Below, piece by piece: positions 1 through 11,565 of a stretch of DNA of 64,000 bases. The notes beneath the pieces were generated by a model, which had not been told where the DNA came from, ran no database searches, and saw only the letters and a program-made list of their open reading frames with translations. A program made the translations under genes and the position numbers. Every line of letters starts with the position of its first letter. Within the stretch, counting starts at the first letter, position 1. The DNA is from Phyto melanocephala (lineage: Eukaryota > Arthropoda > Insecta > Diptera > Rhinophoridae), in the NCBI GenBank assembly GCA_941918925.1, contig OW799237.1:113440515-113504514 (forward strand), in the 5' to 3' direction.

Positions 1-70
1 AAAATCCTAGTTAAAACAAGTTGTACAGAAATTCGTCAAATAAGACTTCAAATAAACCTAAAATATTATT
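1..70. repeat. half of a fold-back repeat (family B)
   Basis: The stretch containing 'gtacagaaattcgtcaaat' and 'aaacctaaaatatt' matches the right arm of the fold-back element at 15102-15203, at imperfect identity. The left arm would lie outside the window. It is probably a truncated or edge-cut copy of a small non-autonomous element. No coding capacity. Confidence 0.45.
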
Positions 71-498
71 TGTTAGTAAGAGTACCGATCCCCCTACTCC
101 AATCCTTACCATCTTTGTTTTGATTATGAAATTGTTGCTAAAATTAGCTCGTACTCAATTTAAACTAAATAGAGATCACAGCTTATCAGAATGGTATGAG
201 ATGTATTTTTTGGTTTGGGGTATCATATGCCCATCTCTGATCCTGTTAGTTTTATGCCCAGAAAAGTAATTTAAAATTGCAGCTACTTATAAGGAATTTA
301 AAGTCTACAACAATGATATATTGATGATATATTTTCTTTTATCCTACCCAATCTATCCATTGAATTGTAAAATTTTTATTAAAATTGGTATGGGGTATCA
401 TTTCCCCTGTTCCGATTGTCTGTTGGCTAGAATAAGCCAATTATTATCTATTAATATTAGACAAATCGGTCCAGCTGTTCTTCGATATGGTTTAAATT
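71..498. other. AT-rich DNA, nothing recognised
   Basis: An open frame covers part of this stretch, but its composition is random-looking, it has no recognisable domain, and no splice or promoter context supports it. I see no gene or clear repeat. Confidence 0.5.
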
Positions 499-1293
499 AA
501 ACAAGTAAGAGTGCTATATTCGGCCATGGCGAATCTTATATACCCTTCACAACGTGTAGTCATGCAATAACAGTAGTTTGTATCACCATTCATCTCATAT
601 GAAATACGTACATACATATAAAAAACATACATATATCAAAACATCCCATTGTAAAATTAAAAATTAACGTATGTATGTTAAAAAAAAAATAAAAAAAAAA
701 AATTTAAAAAAAATTTACAAAAAATTTAAAAAAAAAAATTTAAAAAAAAAATAATTAAAATATAAATAATAAATATAAACCAAAAAAAAATTAAAAAAAA
801 ATAATAAAAATATAAATAATATATTAAATAAAAAATAAAAAAAAAAAATTTTAAAAATTAAAAAAAAAATTTTTTTTGGCTTAGCTGGGATTCGATCCCA
901 CGTTTTCTCTAACCAGTATACACGTTTGTATGTATGTATGTTGTTGTTGTAATGTGGTTTTTGTGAAAAAAAAAATCGAGGTGGTCGTGGGTTTTTGCTC
1001 ATATCTCAGTTGTTTATGAACTGATGTTTCTGATTTTCAATACCGATCTACTCCCGAATATTTCTGATATATTAATACCTCACCCGGGTCTAAGCGATTT
1101 CGGGGGGCTTCAAAAAGTCGATTTCAACATACACACGGACAGACGGACAGACTGACAGAGCTTAATCGACTCCCCTATTCATAAGCTTTCAGAAAATATA
1201 TACTTTATGGGGTCGGAAATGAAAATTATAGAAATTTCACACGGAATGACAAACTTAAATATATATACCCTTTTTCACTGTGTGAAGGGTATA
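499..1293 (+). repeat. family A repeat, near full-length copy A1
   Basis: Starts with 'aacaagtaagagtgctatat', has a short GC-containing palindromic head (ttcggcc..ggcgaa), then 'atatacccttcaca', an A-rich core, a B-box-like 'gggattcgatccc', the line 'gaggtggtcgtgg', CGGACAGA repeats and 'tatggggtcgg', and ends 'gtgtgaagggtata'. The terminal 'atacccttcac' and 'gaagggtat' are inverted copies. Other copies occur at 5952, 22495, 24893, 27948, 48558, 52434, 58660 and 62690. The phrase 'gaccccataaagtatatat' is widespread in dipteran interspersed repeats. It has no coding capacity; the class is unresolved (non-autonomous DNA element or SINE-like composite). Confidence 0.75.
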
Positions 1294-1758
1294 AAAAGAG
1301 GGCGTGAAAGTGGGCATGATAAATTTTCTTTCTGTAAAACTTTAGTTGGTTTTTGTCAAACATTAAAAAAGAGTGGCGAATTCTATAAAGTGATGCGAAT
1401 ATCAACGAACGACATTTAATGTACATTTCTATAGATAAGACAGAAATTTGTCAACACCGTAGATATTTGGTGTAATGTAATTATGAAACCCTTCACCACA
1501 TATCAATAGATAAATTGAAAAATTCTAAAGTAGATAAGGTTTCAGATTCACTGTTGTAGGCCATTTTGCTTCATTGCCTGTGACGCCAAATTTGATTTTT
1601 TTTCTGTGTAGAATTAAAAGTTAAAAACAAATCAAAAATTCAATTAATTAAAACAAATTTAGCAATATTTTGTACACTCTAAATCTTAGAAAAAAAAAAA
1701 TCATTACAAGATTTATTAAGCAAGATTAAAAAGTTATATTTTTAAATGTATTGGGACA
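1294..1758. other. AT-rich spacer
   Basis: No coding signal, hairpin or repeat was recognised. Confidence 0.5.
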
Positions 1759-1947
1759 AGGCCACGCAATGAGCGGCAAAGCGATGAGCAGCAAAAAATT
1801 AAAATATATGGAATACTAAGTGGCCACGCAATGAGCGGCATTTCTGAGCGGCTAAGCGACGGCGCTCAGGAATAGAACTTGTTCTAATTTCAAACTCGCC
1901 TCACTGTTGCTCAGCCGCTCACCGCTTTGCCGCTCATTGCGTGGCCT
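1759..1947. mobile_element. 189 bp MITE with GCGGC-rich inverted repeats
   Basis: Left end 'aggccacgcaatgagcggc' at 1759 is matched by its inverse ending at 1947, and the match continues through 'aaagcg.tgagc' (about 32 bp with one or two mismatches). A third copy of the motif lies inside at about 1822. I could not identify a target duplication, so the superfamily is open. The core (gagcggcaa.gcg) resembles that in element C termini (3139, 35667). Confidence 0.75.
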
Positions 1948-2325
1948 CGGCCTTACACATTGAAAGATGCCAATTAATGCAAACAAAGCACCTTAAAGAC
2001 TTCACTTTTATGAATAAGAAAGTTTAATTTTTGCTTATGTCGACCCATGTTGTTTTATTAAATGTCCACCGATGTTTGGCTAAAGCTTTTTTTTAAACAA
2101 GAACTTATAGCGAAATTTGTTTTGAAACTTTATTTTATAAAAACAATCTTTTTAAACCAACTTTTTAAAACTCGGTTTCGTGTATAGAAAAAACGTTACG
2201 TCGGAATTCTGTTTAGAGTGTTTAACGTAACTGCAGTCGATTTAATTTTTGTAATATATGTATTCAGCTGGATTTTGTAGATGAAATTCTATTTAAGTAT
2301 TTTTAATTAGTTAATTCCTTTTTTA
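1948..2325. other. AT-rich spacer
   Basis: No supported feature. Confidence 0.45.
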
Positions 2326-2379
2326 GTGTCATGGGTTTGGGCTTTTAGTGCTCCTCCTTTTCAACCTAACCTAACCTAG
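2326..2379 (+). repeat. 3' tail of a Jockey/R1-type LINE
   Basis: The segment 'atgggtttgggcttttag' followed by a pyrimidine run and 'caacctaacctaaccta' recurs inverted at 41316-41361. A short CCTAA-type tandem tail is common at 3' ends of fly non-LTR elements. Only the tail is present; no reverse transcriptase is adjacent. Confidence 0.5.
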
Positions 2380-3138
2380 TTAATTCCAAAGTGTCCTATG
2401 AGTCGTTTTTTCACAAGTTTTCAAAATCTTAAAAATATTTACAAATTATACCACAAACAATGTAATAAATTTCATTTAAAAATTTTTATGTTATTATGAC
2501 AATGCAACACTTTAGACTTCTTGTGAATACAGCAAAAGTGTTTAAATTTTTATTTTTTATTTTTCCTTATTGTTTTCAATATGAGAAAACAAATGTTTCA
2601 AAATAAGAACAAAGGAAAGACTATAAAAATTAAATTTCATCAAAGGCACGATAAATTTTCAAATGGTGGTAATTCTACGACCAAAAAAACATTAAAACAA
2701 TATTATGATTTTATATATCATGCCGAAAAAATCTACTGTGTAAACTTAAACAAATTTTAACAATCTAGCCAACGTTTATTATCACGACCTGTAAATTGAA
2801 TTTGCCGTAATAGATTCAATCTTGTGATTGAATTCTGTGAGCCATTTTAGACGCCAATTTCTAAAGAAAATTACTTTAGGTACCAATTCTGTTTCATCAT
2901 TTCATTTGACTTATGTATTTGTGGCCTTCATATTGAGTTTACAATTGTATTATGTTCAGAGACTTCTAGCTCGTTGTTTTACTTTTAATATGGCATTTTG
3001 TAGACTTTTCAAAAGTAGTGATAAATTACGCACCTATTGATATAGTAGAGGGTTAAAATGTTTTACAAAAATTATCCTCATAGTCTACTACAAAAACCAG
3101 CGTCATAGCGGCGAGCGATAGAGCAGTGAGCAAATAAA
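2380..3138. other. AT-rich spacer
   Basis: Open frames here are short and featureless. Nothing supported. Confidence 0.45.
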
Positions 3139-3529
3139 CAGACCAACCTAAACAAGACCGGCAGGCGTTGTGTAATATTCCGCTGAGCGATAACGATGAG
3201 GTGACAAACCTACACAAGAGCGTCAACGTTGTGTATTGAACGGTAATGTTCACTTATGTTTTATCTCACTAAATAGAAATAAAATCGCTAGATTAACCTG
3301 AAAACCGCTAAACTGGCATTACTCTTCAACAATTATAAAAGTAAAAAAAAACAACAACAACAACAGTTTTACTGCAGCCAACTTCCAAACCTTACGCCTT
3401 GTCGAATTTGAATTTTCCAATTTGAAAGCGTTGCCGCCGCCGTATTTGGTATTGTTTCATACAAATTGTATGAACATGAGAATTTCTGCCAGCCAAAAAA
3501 CGCTTACCGCTCTTGTTTAGGTTTGGCTG
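3139..3529. mobile_element. element C, copy 1 (391 bp TIR element)
   Basis: The left terminus 'cagaccaacctaaacaagac' is the approximate inverse of the right terminus 'tcttgtttaggtttggctg'; similarity extends about 30 bp inward through 'cggcaggcgtt' / 'aaacgcttaccg'. Internal sequence including 'actgcagccaacttcc' recurs in copies at 35667-36672 and 57590-58060. No coding capacity. The target duplication is not clear, so the superfamily is unassigned. Confidence 0.7.
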
Positions 3530-5196
3530 TTAGAAATACTGCTTATTGCATGGTCACCTCTATACTTTTTCATGTGCTTTTATTTTTGCGGCACACAGCT
3601 TTATCAAAATTTAAATTGCACAACCCTGTGGGCTTCATAATAGCAGATTTGTGTTATTCTTTTACGGATCAACTGACATAACCTACCGCATAAATAAATT
3701 ACGTTACTGTTTATCTAATAAATATATTTTTGTACGTATTGTGACGTAGAATTGTATATTAAATATTGACATACTTTTAAGAGATAAAAAATAGACGAAA
3801 GCATATTTTTGCTAACTTTCACACATACAACTTAACGATACTGAGAGTTGTAATATAATACGATACAATCTACTACTTAACTCCACCATAAATCTTTGAA
3901 CATAAATATTTGACATATCTTAACATACCACAACCGTGACAAGCTTACAGCTTGGCGGGTTAGAATTAAGTAAATTGTAAAAACATTTATATTATAATAA
4001 AGTGAAAAAGAGCAAACAAACAAACAATCTATGATGTCAGGCAAAAACGTTTTAAGTCAAAAAATAGCCGTTTGATTTTTTGATTGGGTTCTTCTAGATT
4101 TTTTCTCTCTTTCTAGAACAACTGCTGCCAATCGCAATCATATGCTCTTTAGGCAATAAATCAGAAAAATTAATTTTCTTTTTGTATTAAACAAAAACTT
4201 AAATTTTTGACTTAAGACATTTTTGCCTAATTTCAATGATATGTTATTTATAAAGCAGTTTATAACATGTACGTCAAAACTTAAAAAATTCAATAAAATA
4301 ATAATTTTTTAGTCAATTATGTACTTCATTGCCCCAAAACAAATAAAATAAATAATAAAATTATCAATTGACACACATAAGATCAAAGTGTATCGAAATA
4401 AAAAACAAATTTAAAACAAAAATAAAATACAATGCAATACAACAAAAAAAGGCAGATACGAAAATTGAGAGAAACGCATTTCGGTAAAGAGAATAGAAAA
4501 CAAACTTAAAAAACCGGCCGGTTAAACAGAAAGTTAAAAATGGCAACAATCAAATTTAAAAACAACAAGTGCATATAAACTAGTTAATTACGCTACACTA
4601 CCATTTGATAAAAAAGCGGTATTATATGTTTGTGGTTCATCTTGCCAAACGAACAAAAATCACTTTCTAAATTGAAAGTGAAATGTTGTCGGTGTAAACC
4701 TTTACAATATTGACTCTAAGCGGTTATTTAACTTTTAAATAAATTTCCTCTTGGAATTAAATTTAAACTTTTACGACTTTTTTCCATTAAATTTGTTTTA
4801 TAACTGTGGGTTCGTTATAGCTTTCGTATAACATCAAGAATATATAAAACCATCGAATATATTGGTTTTGAAAATCGCTATAAAAACAGCACAAATAATT
4901 TTGTATTGTGTGGTATAGGGTATAATGTAATCGGATTTGACTGGCTTTAACGAACAAAAATTAATTTTTTTTTTTATTTTATTTTTTATAAATCAAGTAC
5001 GAATAACAAATTAAACACATTTAAATAGAAATTTAAATTTTATTAGTGATGACGAGAAATTATTTGTTTGGCATTGAACTTATATGAGGCTGATTATATT
5101 TAATTAAAAATAAAGAGCACAAAAAAAACAGCAGAAAAAAACTAAAATAGAAAAACAAAAGTGAACTGTAATTTAATGTGCCTTGTAAAAGTCTAA
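3530..5196. other. AT-rich DNA with a 12 bp palindrome
   Basis: No gene found. At 4512-4523 there is a perfect palindrome, aaccggccggtt, made of two half sites resembling the Grainyhead consensus. 'tatataaaacc' near 4840 is TATA-like but has no supported transcript. Confidence 0.35.
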
Positions 5197-5296
5197 ATGG
5201 AAGAGCAAACGACGACCGCCAAATCAACAAATGATAACGGTATACAAATTCACTTTACAAAAAATTACAAAAATATTTTAACAAACAGCGGAAAAA
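5197..5296 (+). CDS. weak candidate first coding exon
   Basis: An ATG in reasonable fly context (ctaaATGG) opens 33 codons of relatively complex sequence beginning MEEQTTTAKSTNDN, ending at a good donor (A|GTATGT) at 5297. Upstream sequence is A-rich like fly 5' leaders. The exon would end in phase 1. There is no acceptor or downstream exon I can tie to it and no homology I recognise, so chance is quite possible. Confidence 0.2.
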
Positions 5297-5906
5297 GTAT
5301 GTATGTATAATATTTAATATAAAAAAAATACTAAAAATAGTTTTACCAAAAATATCACTTAAATAATCAACAACTCATACATTTGTAAATGTCAAATCAA
5401 CGTTGGACCAAAATTATTAACAAATTACACAATTTTTAAAATAAGTACAGACCCATAAAATTTATTTATAAAATAAAAAAGAATTAACTTAAAAAAAAAC
5501 TAAAATTAAGCAGGCACTATTCTCAATATTTCTTTAAAATTAACAGTTTATAACAAATTAAATTACACTATATAAATAATTTAAGAAATATTATAATCCA
5601 CACCTTTTATGAAATCTTCTAACTGTCCCGCCGCACAATTAAACAACAACTGAAACAATGGACTCTACTTAAACCGGTAATTTTTCCAAATATTTTTTTT
5701 TTCAGTAACAATCGCAGAGAATATTTACGAAATCTAGGCTTATCTTTGCTCGTAATCTCTTCCCACTAATATATTTAACAGGGATGGAAATGTTGATATT
5801 AAAGTACTTTTTTATGGTACTATTTGCTAGCTAGCCTTAAGTAATTGTTTGAATGTTATGACAAATTTATAAAATGCAATGAGTATGTAGGTTTATTTTA
5901 TTATAA
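5297..5906. other. AT-rich spacer
   Basis: Nothing supported. Confidence 0.45.
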
Positions 5907-5933
5907 ACTAGCTAGCGCTTTGCTACACCTAAC
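5907..5933 (-). repeat. 3' end remnant of a Helentron-like element
   Basis: Read on the minus strand, 'ggtgtagcaaagcgctagct' then 'agtt' resembles the 3' ends of the elements at 16736 and 53959 (ggggcgtagcaacgc..ctagt). Family A copy A2 abuts it, so the rest of the element is missing or displaced. Confidence 0.4.
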
Positions 5934-5951
5934 GCGATATTTATATAGTTT

Positions 5952-6492
5952 TTATACCCTGCACAGTGAGTGTAAGGGTATATGTAGGTTTGTCATTCCG
6001 TGTGAAATTTCTACAATTTTCATTTCCGACCCCATAAAGCATATATATTTTTTTGGCAGCTACTGAATAGGGGAGTGAATTAAATATTATCCGTTTGTTA
6101 TTCTGTCATTCTGTCCATCTGTCCATGTGTATGTTGAAATCAACTTTCTGAAGCCCCACGACATTTCCAAGAACCGTGTAAAGCTCCAAAATATCAGAAA
6201 TATTTAGGAGCAGATCGGTATTTAGTAAATCAGAAAAATCGATCTATAATAAACTGAGATATGATAAAAAAAACCTAGACCACCTCGTTTTTCACATCAA
6301 TACAAACTGGATGAACGTAATTGGAATCCCAGTTAAGACAAAAAAAATTTTATTTATATTAATTTTTTTTTTATTTATTTTTATTCTTACTTTTTTATTT
6401 TATAATTATTTTTTTTTCAATACTTTTTTTTTACAATGGGATATTTTTAAGCGGATAAAGTCATGATAATGAAACATATATGTATGTATGTG
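5952..6492 (-). repeat. family A repeat, copy A2
   Basis: Inverse orientation to A1: 'tataccctgcacagtg', 'gtcattccgtgtgaaattt', 'gaccccataaagcatatat', the 'gtccatctgtccatgtg' block, 'accacctcgtttttcac', a degraded B-box-like 'ggaatcccagtta', a T-rich tract and 'ttacaatgggat'. The terminal head is missing. Confidence 0.7.
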
Positions 6493-7266
6493 CTAGAGTT
6501 GTAAACGAATCATTCATTTTTGAATTAATTCGCGAATCAGTCATGCACTGAATTGGTAAAATTTTGAAATAATTCTTTTTGGCAAAAAACTTATTGAATG
6601 AAATTTGAATCAATTCATTTGCATTTAGCAAATATGAATTGCAATTCATTTTTAATTCAAATGACTTGGGCAAAATTTATTGCAATTCATTTTTAATTTT
6701 TTTCTCGAATAAGAAAATTGTTTTTAAATTAACTCATACAAAGTTTGAAGGGAACAGCTACTTTAGTTCTCATAATACGATAAAAAAATTTGTCCAATTT
6801 GTATGGAAGGTAACACGCCCACCAAAAAATAAACCCAAAATAAAGCCTATAACCTTTCTGAGGATAGACCTAGAGTATTGGTGAAAATATTTTAGAAATT
6901 TCATAAGTAGTTTCCAAGAAAATTTATAACATACAAACACACGTTTTCTCTTTATTATATTTCGTATAGATTTCTAATGATTTTTTATTTTAACAAATTT
7001 GAGTAGTTTGCAAAAAAAAAATTAAAGAAAATATATTTAAGCATACACTAATTTCAGTGTGCTTAAATCAGAAAGCAGAATACTCTGCTTGAGCTGAGTG
7101 CCAATTGATTTAGAGAAGTGGTTGGCAAAACCACACAACGATACGCTTGTATTCTGTTTCAGTATGCGTACATGGAACACAATTTCTCATTAAAACCAAA
7201 ATCTTTGCGCTATTTATTTCGAGAAGATAAAAACAATCGAAAACTATATAAAGCGTGATAAATATA
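6493..7266. other. AT-rich spacer
   Basis: A weak repeat containing 'gttgtaaacgaatcattc' near 6500 recalls 'atgtacacgaatgattcg' at 57068, but boundaries are not visible. No gene. Confidence 0.4.
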
Positions 7267-8583
7267 CAGGGTTGCCCATATTCGACGGACCCATGTTTTT
7301 TTTAAAAAAATCAAAGAAAAAAATAAAAATTTGGCGGTTGGCAATCTTAATCATTTAATTTTTTCCAAGTAGATTTGTTTACATCAATTTTTGAATATGA
7401 TATCTCTCAAATGGCCGCCTCTGGCGTTGATGGCGTATTGTGCCCTTTTTGCAGCATTTTCCATCGTTTTCGCCAACATTTCGGCCGGAATAGCGGCTAT
7501 TTGTTCACGAATGTTGTCCTTGAGCTCTTCTAAGGTCCTTGGCTTGTTAACGTAAACCTTTGACTTCAAATATCCCCACAAGAAGAAGTCAGGCGGCGTC
7601 AAATCGGGCGAACGCGGTGGCCAGTCCAAATCACCACTTTTCGACATCAAACGGCCCGGAAACAAATTCTTCAGAAAATCGATTGTTATGCGACTTGTGT
7701 GCGGTGGAGCGCCGTCTTGTTGAAACCAGAACTGCCTCATACACTTTCGACGAATAATTGGCATCACAAAATTGGTCATCATGTCGCGATAACGCTCCTG
7801 GTTGATGGTAACAGCATGGCCATTTTCATTTTGGAAGAAAAACGGCCCAATGACCGTTTTCGCACTAACGCCGCACCAAACTGTGACTTTTTCGTCATGA
7901 AGAGGCACTTCTTGAATCTCCTGAGGATTTTCAGTGGCGTAAATACGGCAATTTTGCTTATTTACGGTCCCATTCAATGTGAAATGGGCTTCATCGGACA
8001 TGATAATTTTGTTCCAAAATTGCTCGTCATCTTCGGCCATTTCGATGACTCTTTGGGCCCATTCCAATCGACGAGGCTTGTCCACAGGCAACAATCTTTG
8101 CGTCAATTGAATTTTGTACGGGAACAAATGCAAATCAACGCGAATAATCCGTTGTAAAGTGGACCGAGCCATGCCCAACTGCTGAGAACGGCGTTTTTGG
8201 GATGTTCTTGGGGACCTCTCAACACTGGCTCGTACGGCAGCGATATTCTCGGCCGATCGCCTTGGTCGACTTTTATTTGGCCTCTTCGGATTAGAAAGAG
8301 CCTCACCAGTCGAAAATTTTTCGTATAAACGCTTAATGGTGTTCTTAGAAGGCGCACTTCTCACATTTTTTAATATTTTAAAAGCACGTTGAGTTTTCAC
8401 AATTGACTTGTTCTGTTGAATGTAAATTTCAACTATTTCAGAGCGCTCGCGTCTCGTGTATTGTTGCATGGTAAAAATCTGCTTGGACTGACGCTTCAAA
8501 CGCGGTATGTCATTAAGCGATCTGACATCTCTGTCAAAAGTTATGGCGTTGCCAGATGGGTCCGTCGAATATGGGCAACCCTG
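7267..8583 (-). mobile_element. complete mariner-group (DD41D) transposon
   Basis: The 1,317 bp element is bounded by identical 28 bp inverted repeats (7267-7294 and 8556-8583, starting CAGGGTTGCCCATATTCGAC), each flanked outside by TA, the target duplication of the IS630-Tc1-mariner superfamily. It carries one uninterrupted transposase on the minus strand. Perfect repeats plus an intact frame mark it as recently inserted and possibly still mobile, in contrast to the decayed relatives at 19960, 21830, 28300 and 43850. Confidence 0.95.
7384..8469 (-). CDS. DD41D mariner-group transposase, intact
   Basis: Transposase that would bind the element's terminal repeats and cut and rejoin DNA in the nucleus. 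The 361-residue protein starts at the ATG of MQQYTRRERSEIVEIY; the frame is open 10 codons further upstream but without an ATG. Residues ~1-50 form an N-terminal helix-turn-helix (RSEIVEIYIQQNKSIVKTQ), followed by a basic linker (KRPNKSRPRRS, ~65-75), a second helix-turn-helix (~85-115) and the DDE/D domain. Catalytic aspartates are D159 (MSDEAHF), D252 (QQDGAPPHTS) and D294 (SPDLTPPDFFLWG). Forty-one residues separate the last two, the DD41D arrangement known from the rosa-type elements of tephritid flies. It lacks stops, frameshifts and introns. Family placement rests on motif spacing, and activity is inferred. Confidence 0.93.
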   Translation of the reverse strand: MQQYTRRERSEIVEIYIQQNKSIVKTQRAFKILKNVRSAPSKNTIKRLYEKFSTGEALSNPKRPNKSRPRRSAENIAAVRASVERSPRTSQKRRSQQLGMARSTLQRIIRVDLHLFPYKIQLTQRLLPVDKPRRLEWAQRVIEMAEDDEQFWNKIIMSDEAHFTLNGTVNKQNCRIYATENPQEIQEVPLHDEKVTVWCGVSAKTVIGPFFFQNENGHAVTINQERYRDMMTNFVMPIIRRKCMRQFWFQQDGAPPHTSRITIDFLKNLFPGRLMSKSGDLDWPPRSPDLTPPDFFLWGYLKSKVYVNKPRTLEELKDNIREQIAAIPAEMLAKTMENAAKRAQYAINARGGHLRDIIFKN

Positions 8584-11421
8584 TAATTAAAGAGGGATTT
8601 GTCCACTTCAACGCCCACAAAAACGATATCAAATAAAAGGGCTTGATCATGACGTCCAAAACAAAAACATTTTTGTTTCTTAGCTTAATTAAAATAAGCA
8701 TCAACTTAAAGGGCTTAACTATCAAAAAACAATTAACTTAAGTCAAAATTTAAGATGGCGTAGGAAATAAAGCAAAATGGCATACGTATAAACTATGTAC
8801 CTGATGATTAAGGTATTATTAGATTCGTCATTCTTGCATGTTTAAAATATTTTTTTAAATTAAATATTTTTATAATAATGTTTAGTTTTGCTTTACTTGA
8901 TATTTTTTGCCTGTTTTAAAAAATAAAAAAAATTACGGTGGGAATTTATATTAGAAAGATTAAAAATTTTTATTTTTTTTTTATTTTTTTATTTAATTTT
9001 TGTTATTAAAAAAAAAATTTTTACATAAATAAGAATATTTCCCAACTTCGATATTATTTAAAGATTATTATCCAATGTAGTATTGAAATATCGGATATAA
9101 ATAATAAAATTATTTTTTATAAAAACAAAACTTAAATGCTCTAAATTTATAACTAGGGTTTTTAGAATAAAAAAATTGAGTAAAAAATTTCTTCCGAAGT
9201 ATGTTTATTATCGGCCCGTATAAAGTGTACATAACTTGGTCATGTAAGAGCTCGATGCGAAGTTTTCCAGATATTTTGTATCCAAACTTTTTAGTTATGA
9301 ACTTAAACCAAATTAAAATAATTTTATCTGAAGTTTTGAAAATCTTAAACAAAAATTATTTATCTCTACTTTCTAGTTCTGTATTTCATTATTTTAAAAA
9401 ATGTGTGTTTCTATAGGATTTCGCGTTTTGAAAGAATGTTTCTAATTAACAACATTGTTAAATAAACATAAAAAAATTATATGACACGTTTACGTTTTTA
9501 TAGTAACTAACCAAATATTAATTTGAACGTAGCGCGTAGTCCGCAACGTTTACGTAAGAGTAACGTGGCCTTTAACCTAAAACTAGTCGATTCCTATGCC
9601 TTGTTTTTACCACTTTAAGTATCAATTAGTAGTAGTAGTTTTCGTTAAAAAATGTATTTTGTTTTTCTTCGGTTTTAGCGTTAACATTTCTTATCAATTG
9701 ATTTCTACGTCAAGATATCTTACAACATTGTAAAGCTATGCTCATATTAGACAAATATTTGCTTAAATACCCAACTTTTTTAAAAAATATATATTTAATT
9801 TTTATGCAATTTTTCGAACACCAAATATAGTCCTGATTTGATGCTTAATTTATGTGTCATTTTTTGTATCTCATTCATAACAGCATGATGCAAAGCTATT
9901 AGTTAAGCCAATACAGAATACGCGCGACTCATTCACTTTAATGCTGATTAATGTTCTCATTATGGAACAGCAGCGTTTAAGACGAACGATTACTTAACTT
10001 ATCTTTTGTTGTTGTATTGTAACCAAATAAAACACACTTAAGATTTTCACTCAAATGAAGTGGATGTAATCTCTAAACAGCCCATAAATTATAAAAGCTT
10101 GATAATGCCCAGCAAAAAAAATATCTTTGAGAAAAAATTGATTAAATTTAAGTGAGAATACTAATGATTTTAACAATATTGTGTCATTGGAGATCATGTG
10201 AGTTCATAAATTTATTAGTGAACTGCTCTTCATTCTAATAAGTGCATAGAACTCATGCATATTTGTTGAAAAGCATGTTTCATAAGTTAACTTTGTTTGA
10301 TTACATCAATTGTTGAAGATATTTTGCATGATGTTACATTAATTTTTAATCATATCATTTATGAAAAATTATTTCAAATCTAGCGAGTCATTTCGAATTA
10401 GTCTTGAAAATTTAACTCATTTTGAACAACTTTACATTTTGTTGCTGGGTATGTTTGGACTTTACATCAAAGTGCGATGTGATTTAATTGAGCATAATTC
10501 CATTACAAACCATTTTCACAAGGCTCGAATGTATTTATTCTGTATTTATTCACGATGCCCGAGATAATCTACAACACATTATTGTTATTTTGGATTTAGT
10601 TATAATTCAAGTACGATTCTAAAAATTATTCAAGCTAAATTTTACTGGTAAATTAAATTAACAATGTAAGGCATAGATTACACTTTAATAATTTCGTAAG
10701 GCTAAGCATAGTCTAAGCACTTAAATTTTTGTTTTGTGTTGTCATTCGCTAATTGAGAGGGATTAACTTTTAACCACATTTTGTGTAAATTGACTACACT
10801 TTATTATCTACGTTTATGATAAAAAAAAACAAAACAAATGGTTAAGATTTCAACTGAGTAGTTTTATGTATATTTTTTTAAAATATTTTTAGTATACTTT
10901 TCAATTTTATTGTATATTAAAATGTGGAAACTAGAGTGGAAACAAATTGTCTTTAATATATTTAATTTGTTTATACTTGCATTCATATTTTCACATACTT
11001 ATGTGCCGTTAATTATGAAAGTGGTCCAAGTCACATTTATTTTGTTTTGAAATATTTAATGTTTTGTGTCTGAATAAATTAAAAAATATTTCTATATTGT
11101 GTAACATTTTAATTTTGGATTTATTCAATCCTAGTTAACAAAAATTTATTATGAACGAAATTTAAATTTTTGTGATTTAATTGACTTAGACCATTTTCAA
11201 GATTAACTGAATGACCAAACCAGAAAAGAAACAATAATTTAAAAAAAATGAATTTATGAAAATTTATTATTTAAAAGTGAAAAGTAATTTATTATAACTG
11301 TAAGGTCCATCAAATGTTTTTGTAAAACTGGAGGGATGTAGGCTAATAAATGTATATCATCTTTACGTTTTAATGGTCGTTTATAAAGGAAAAAATCTAA
11401 CATTTCTATATATTTTAACTG
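8584..11421. other. long AT-rich stretch without recognised genes
   Basis: About 2.8 kb with only short chance reading frames. No transposase motifs, hairpins or splice-flanked exons were recognised. It could be intronic or intergenic. Confidence 0.45.
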
Positions 11422-11565
11422 CCTGTTTATCTAAATGCGAACGAAATTTTCATTCTTACAAATATATTGAAAACAACAACAAAAACTAAAAATTTGTTTT
11501 TGTTTTCAACGTATTTGTACGAATGAAAATTTCGCTTGGGTTTTCTTTCAACATCGTTAAACAGG
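11422..11565. mobile_element. 144 bp fold-back PIF/Harbinger-like MITE
   Basis: Flanked by CTG on both sides (11419-11421, 11566-11568), a 3 bp duplication of the CWG type used by animal PIF/Harbinger elements. The left arm begins CCTGTTTA and includes 'cgaaattttcattc', 'tacaaata' and 'ttgaaaacaa'; the right arm is its inverse with an ~11 bp insertion near the end. Nearly the whole element folds into a hairpin. The terminal motif resembles that of the MITE at 39673. Confidence 0.75.

Noticed and set aside
715..1002. Long minus-strand reading frame rich in Phe/Lys/Tyr
   Set aside because: It translates the A/T-rich core of family A copy A1; low-complexity composition, no domain.
7699..8157. 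152-residue plus-strand frame opposite the transposase
   Set aside because: Shadow of the intact minus-strand transposase; no domain of its own.
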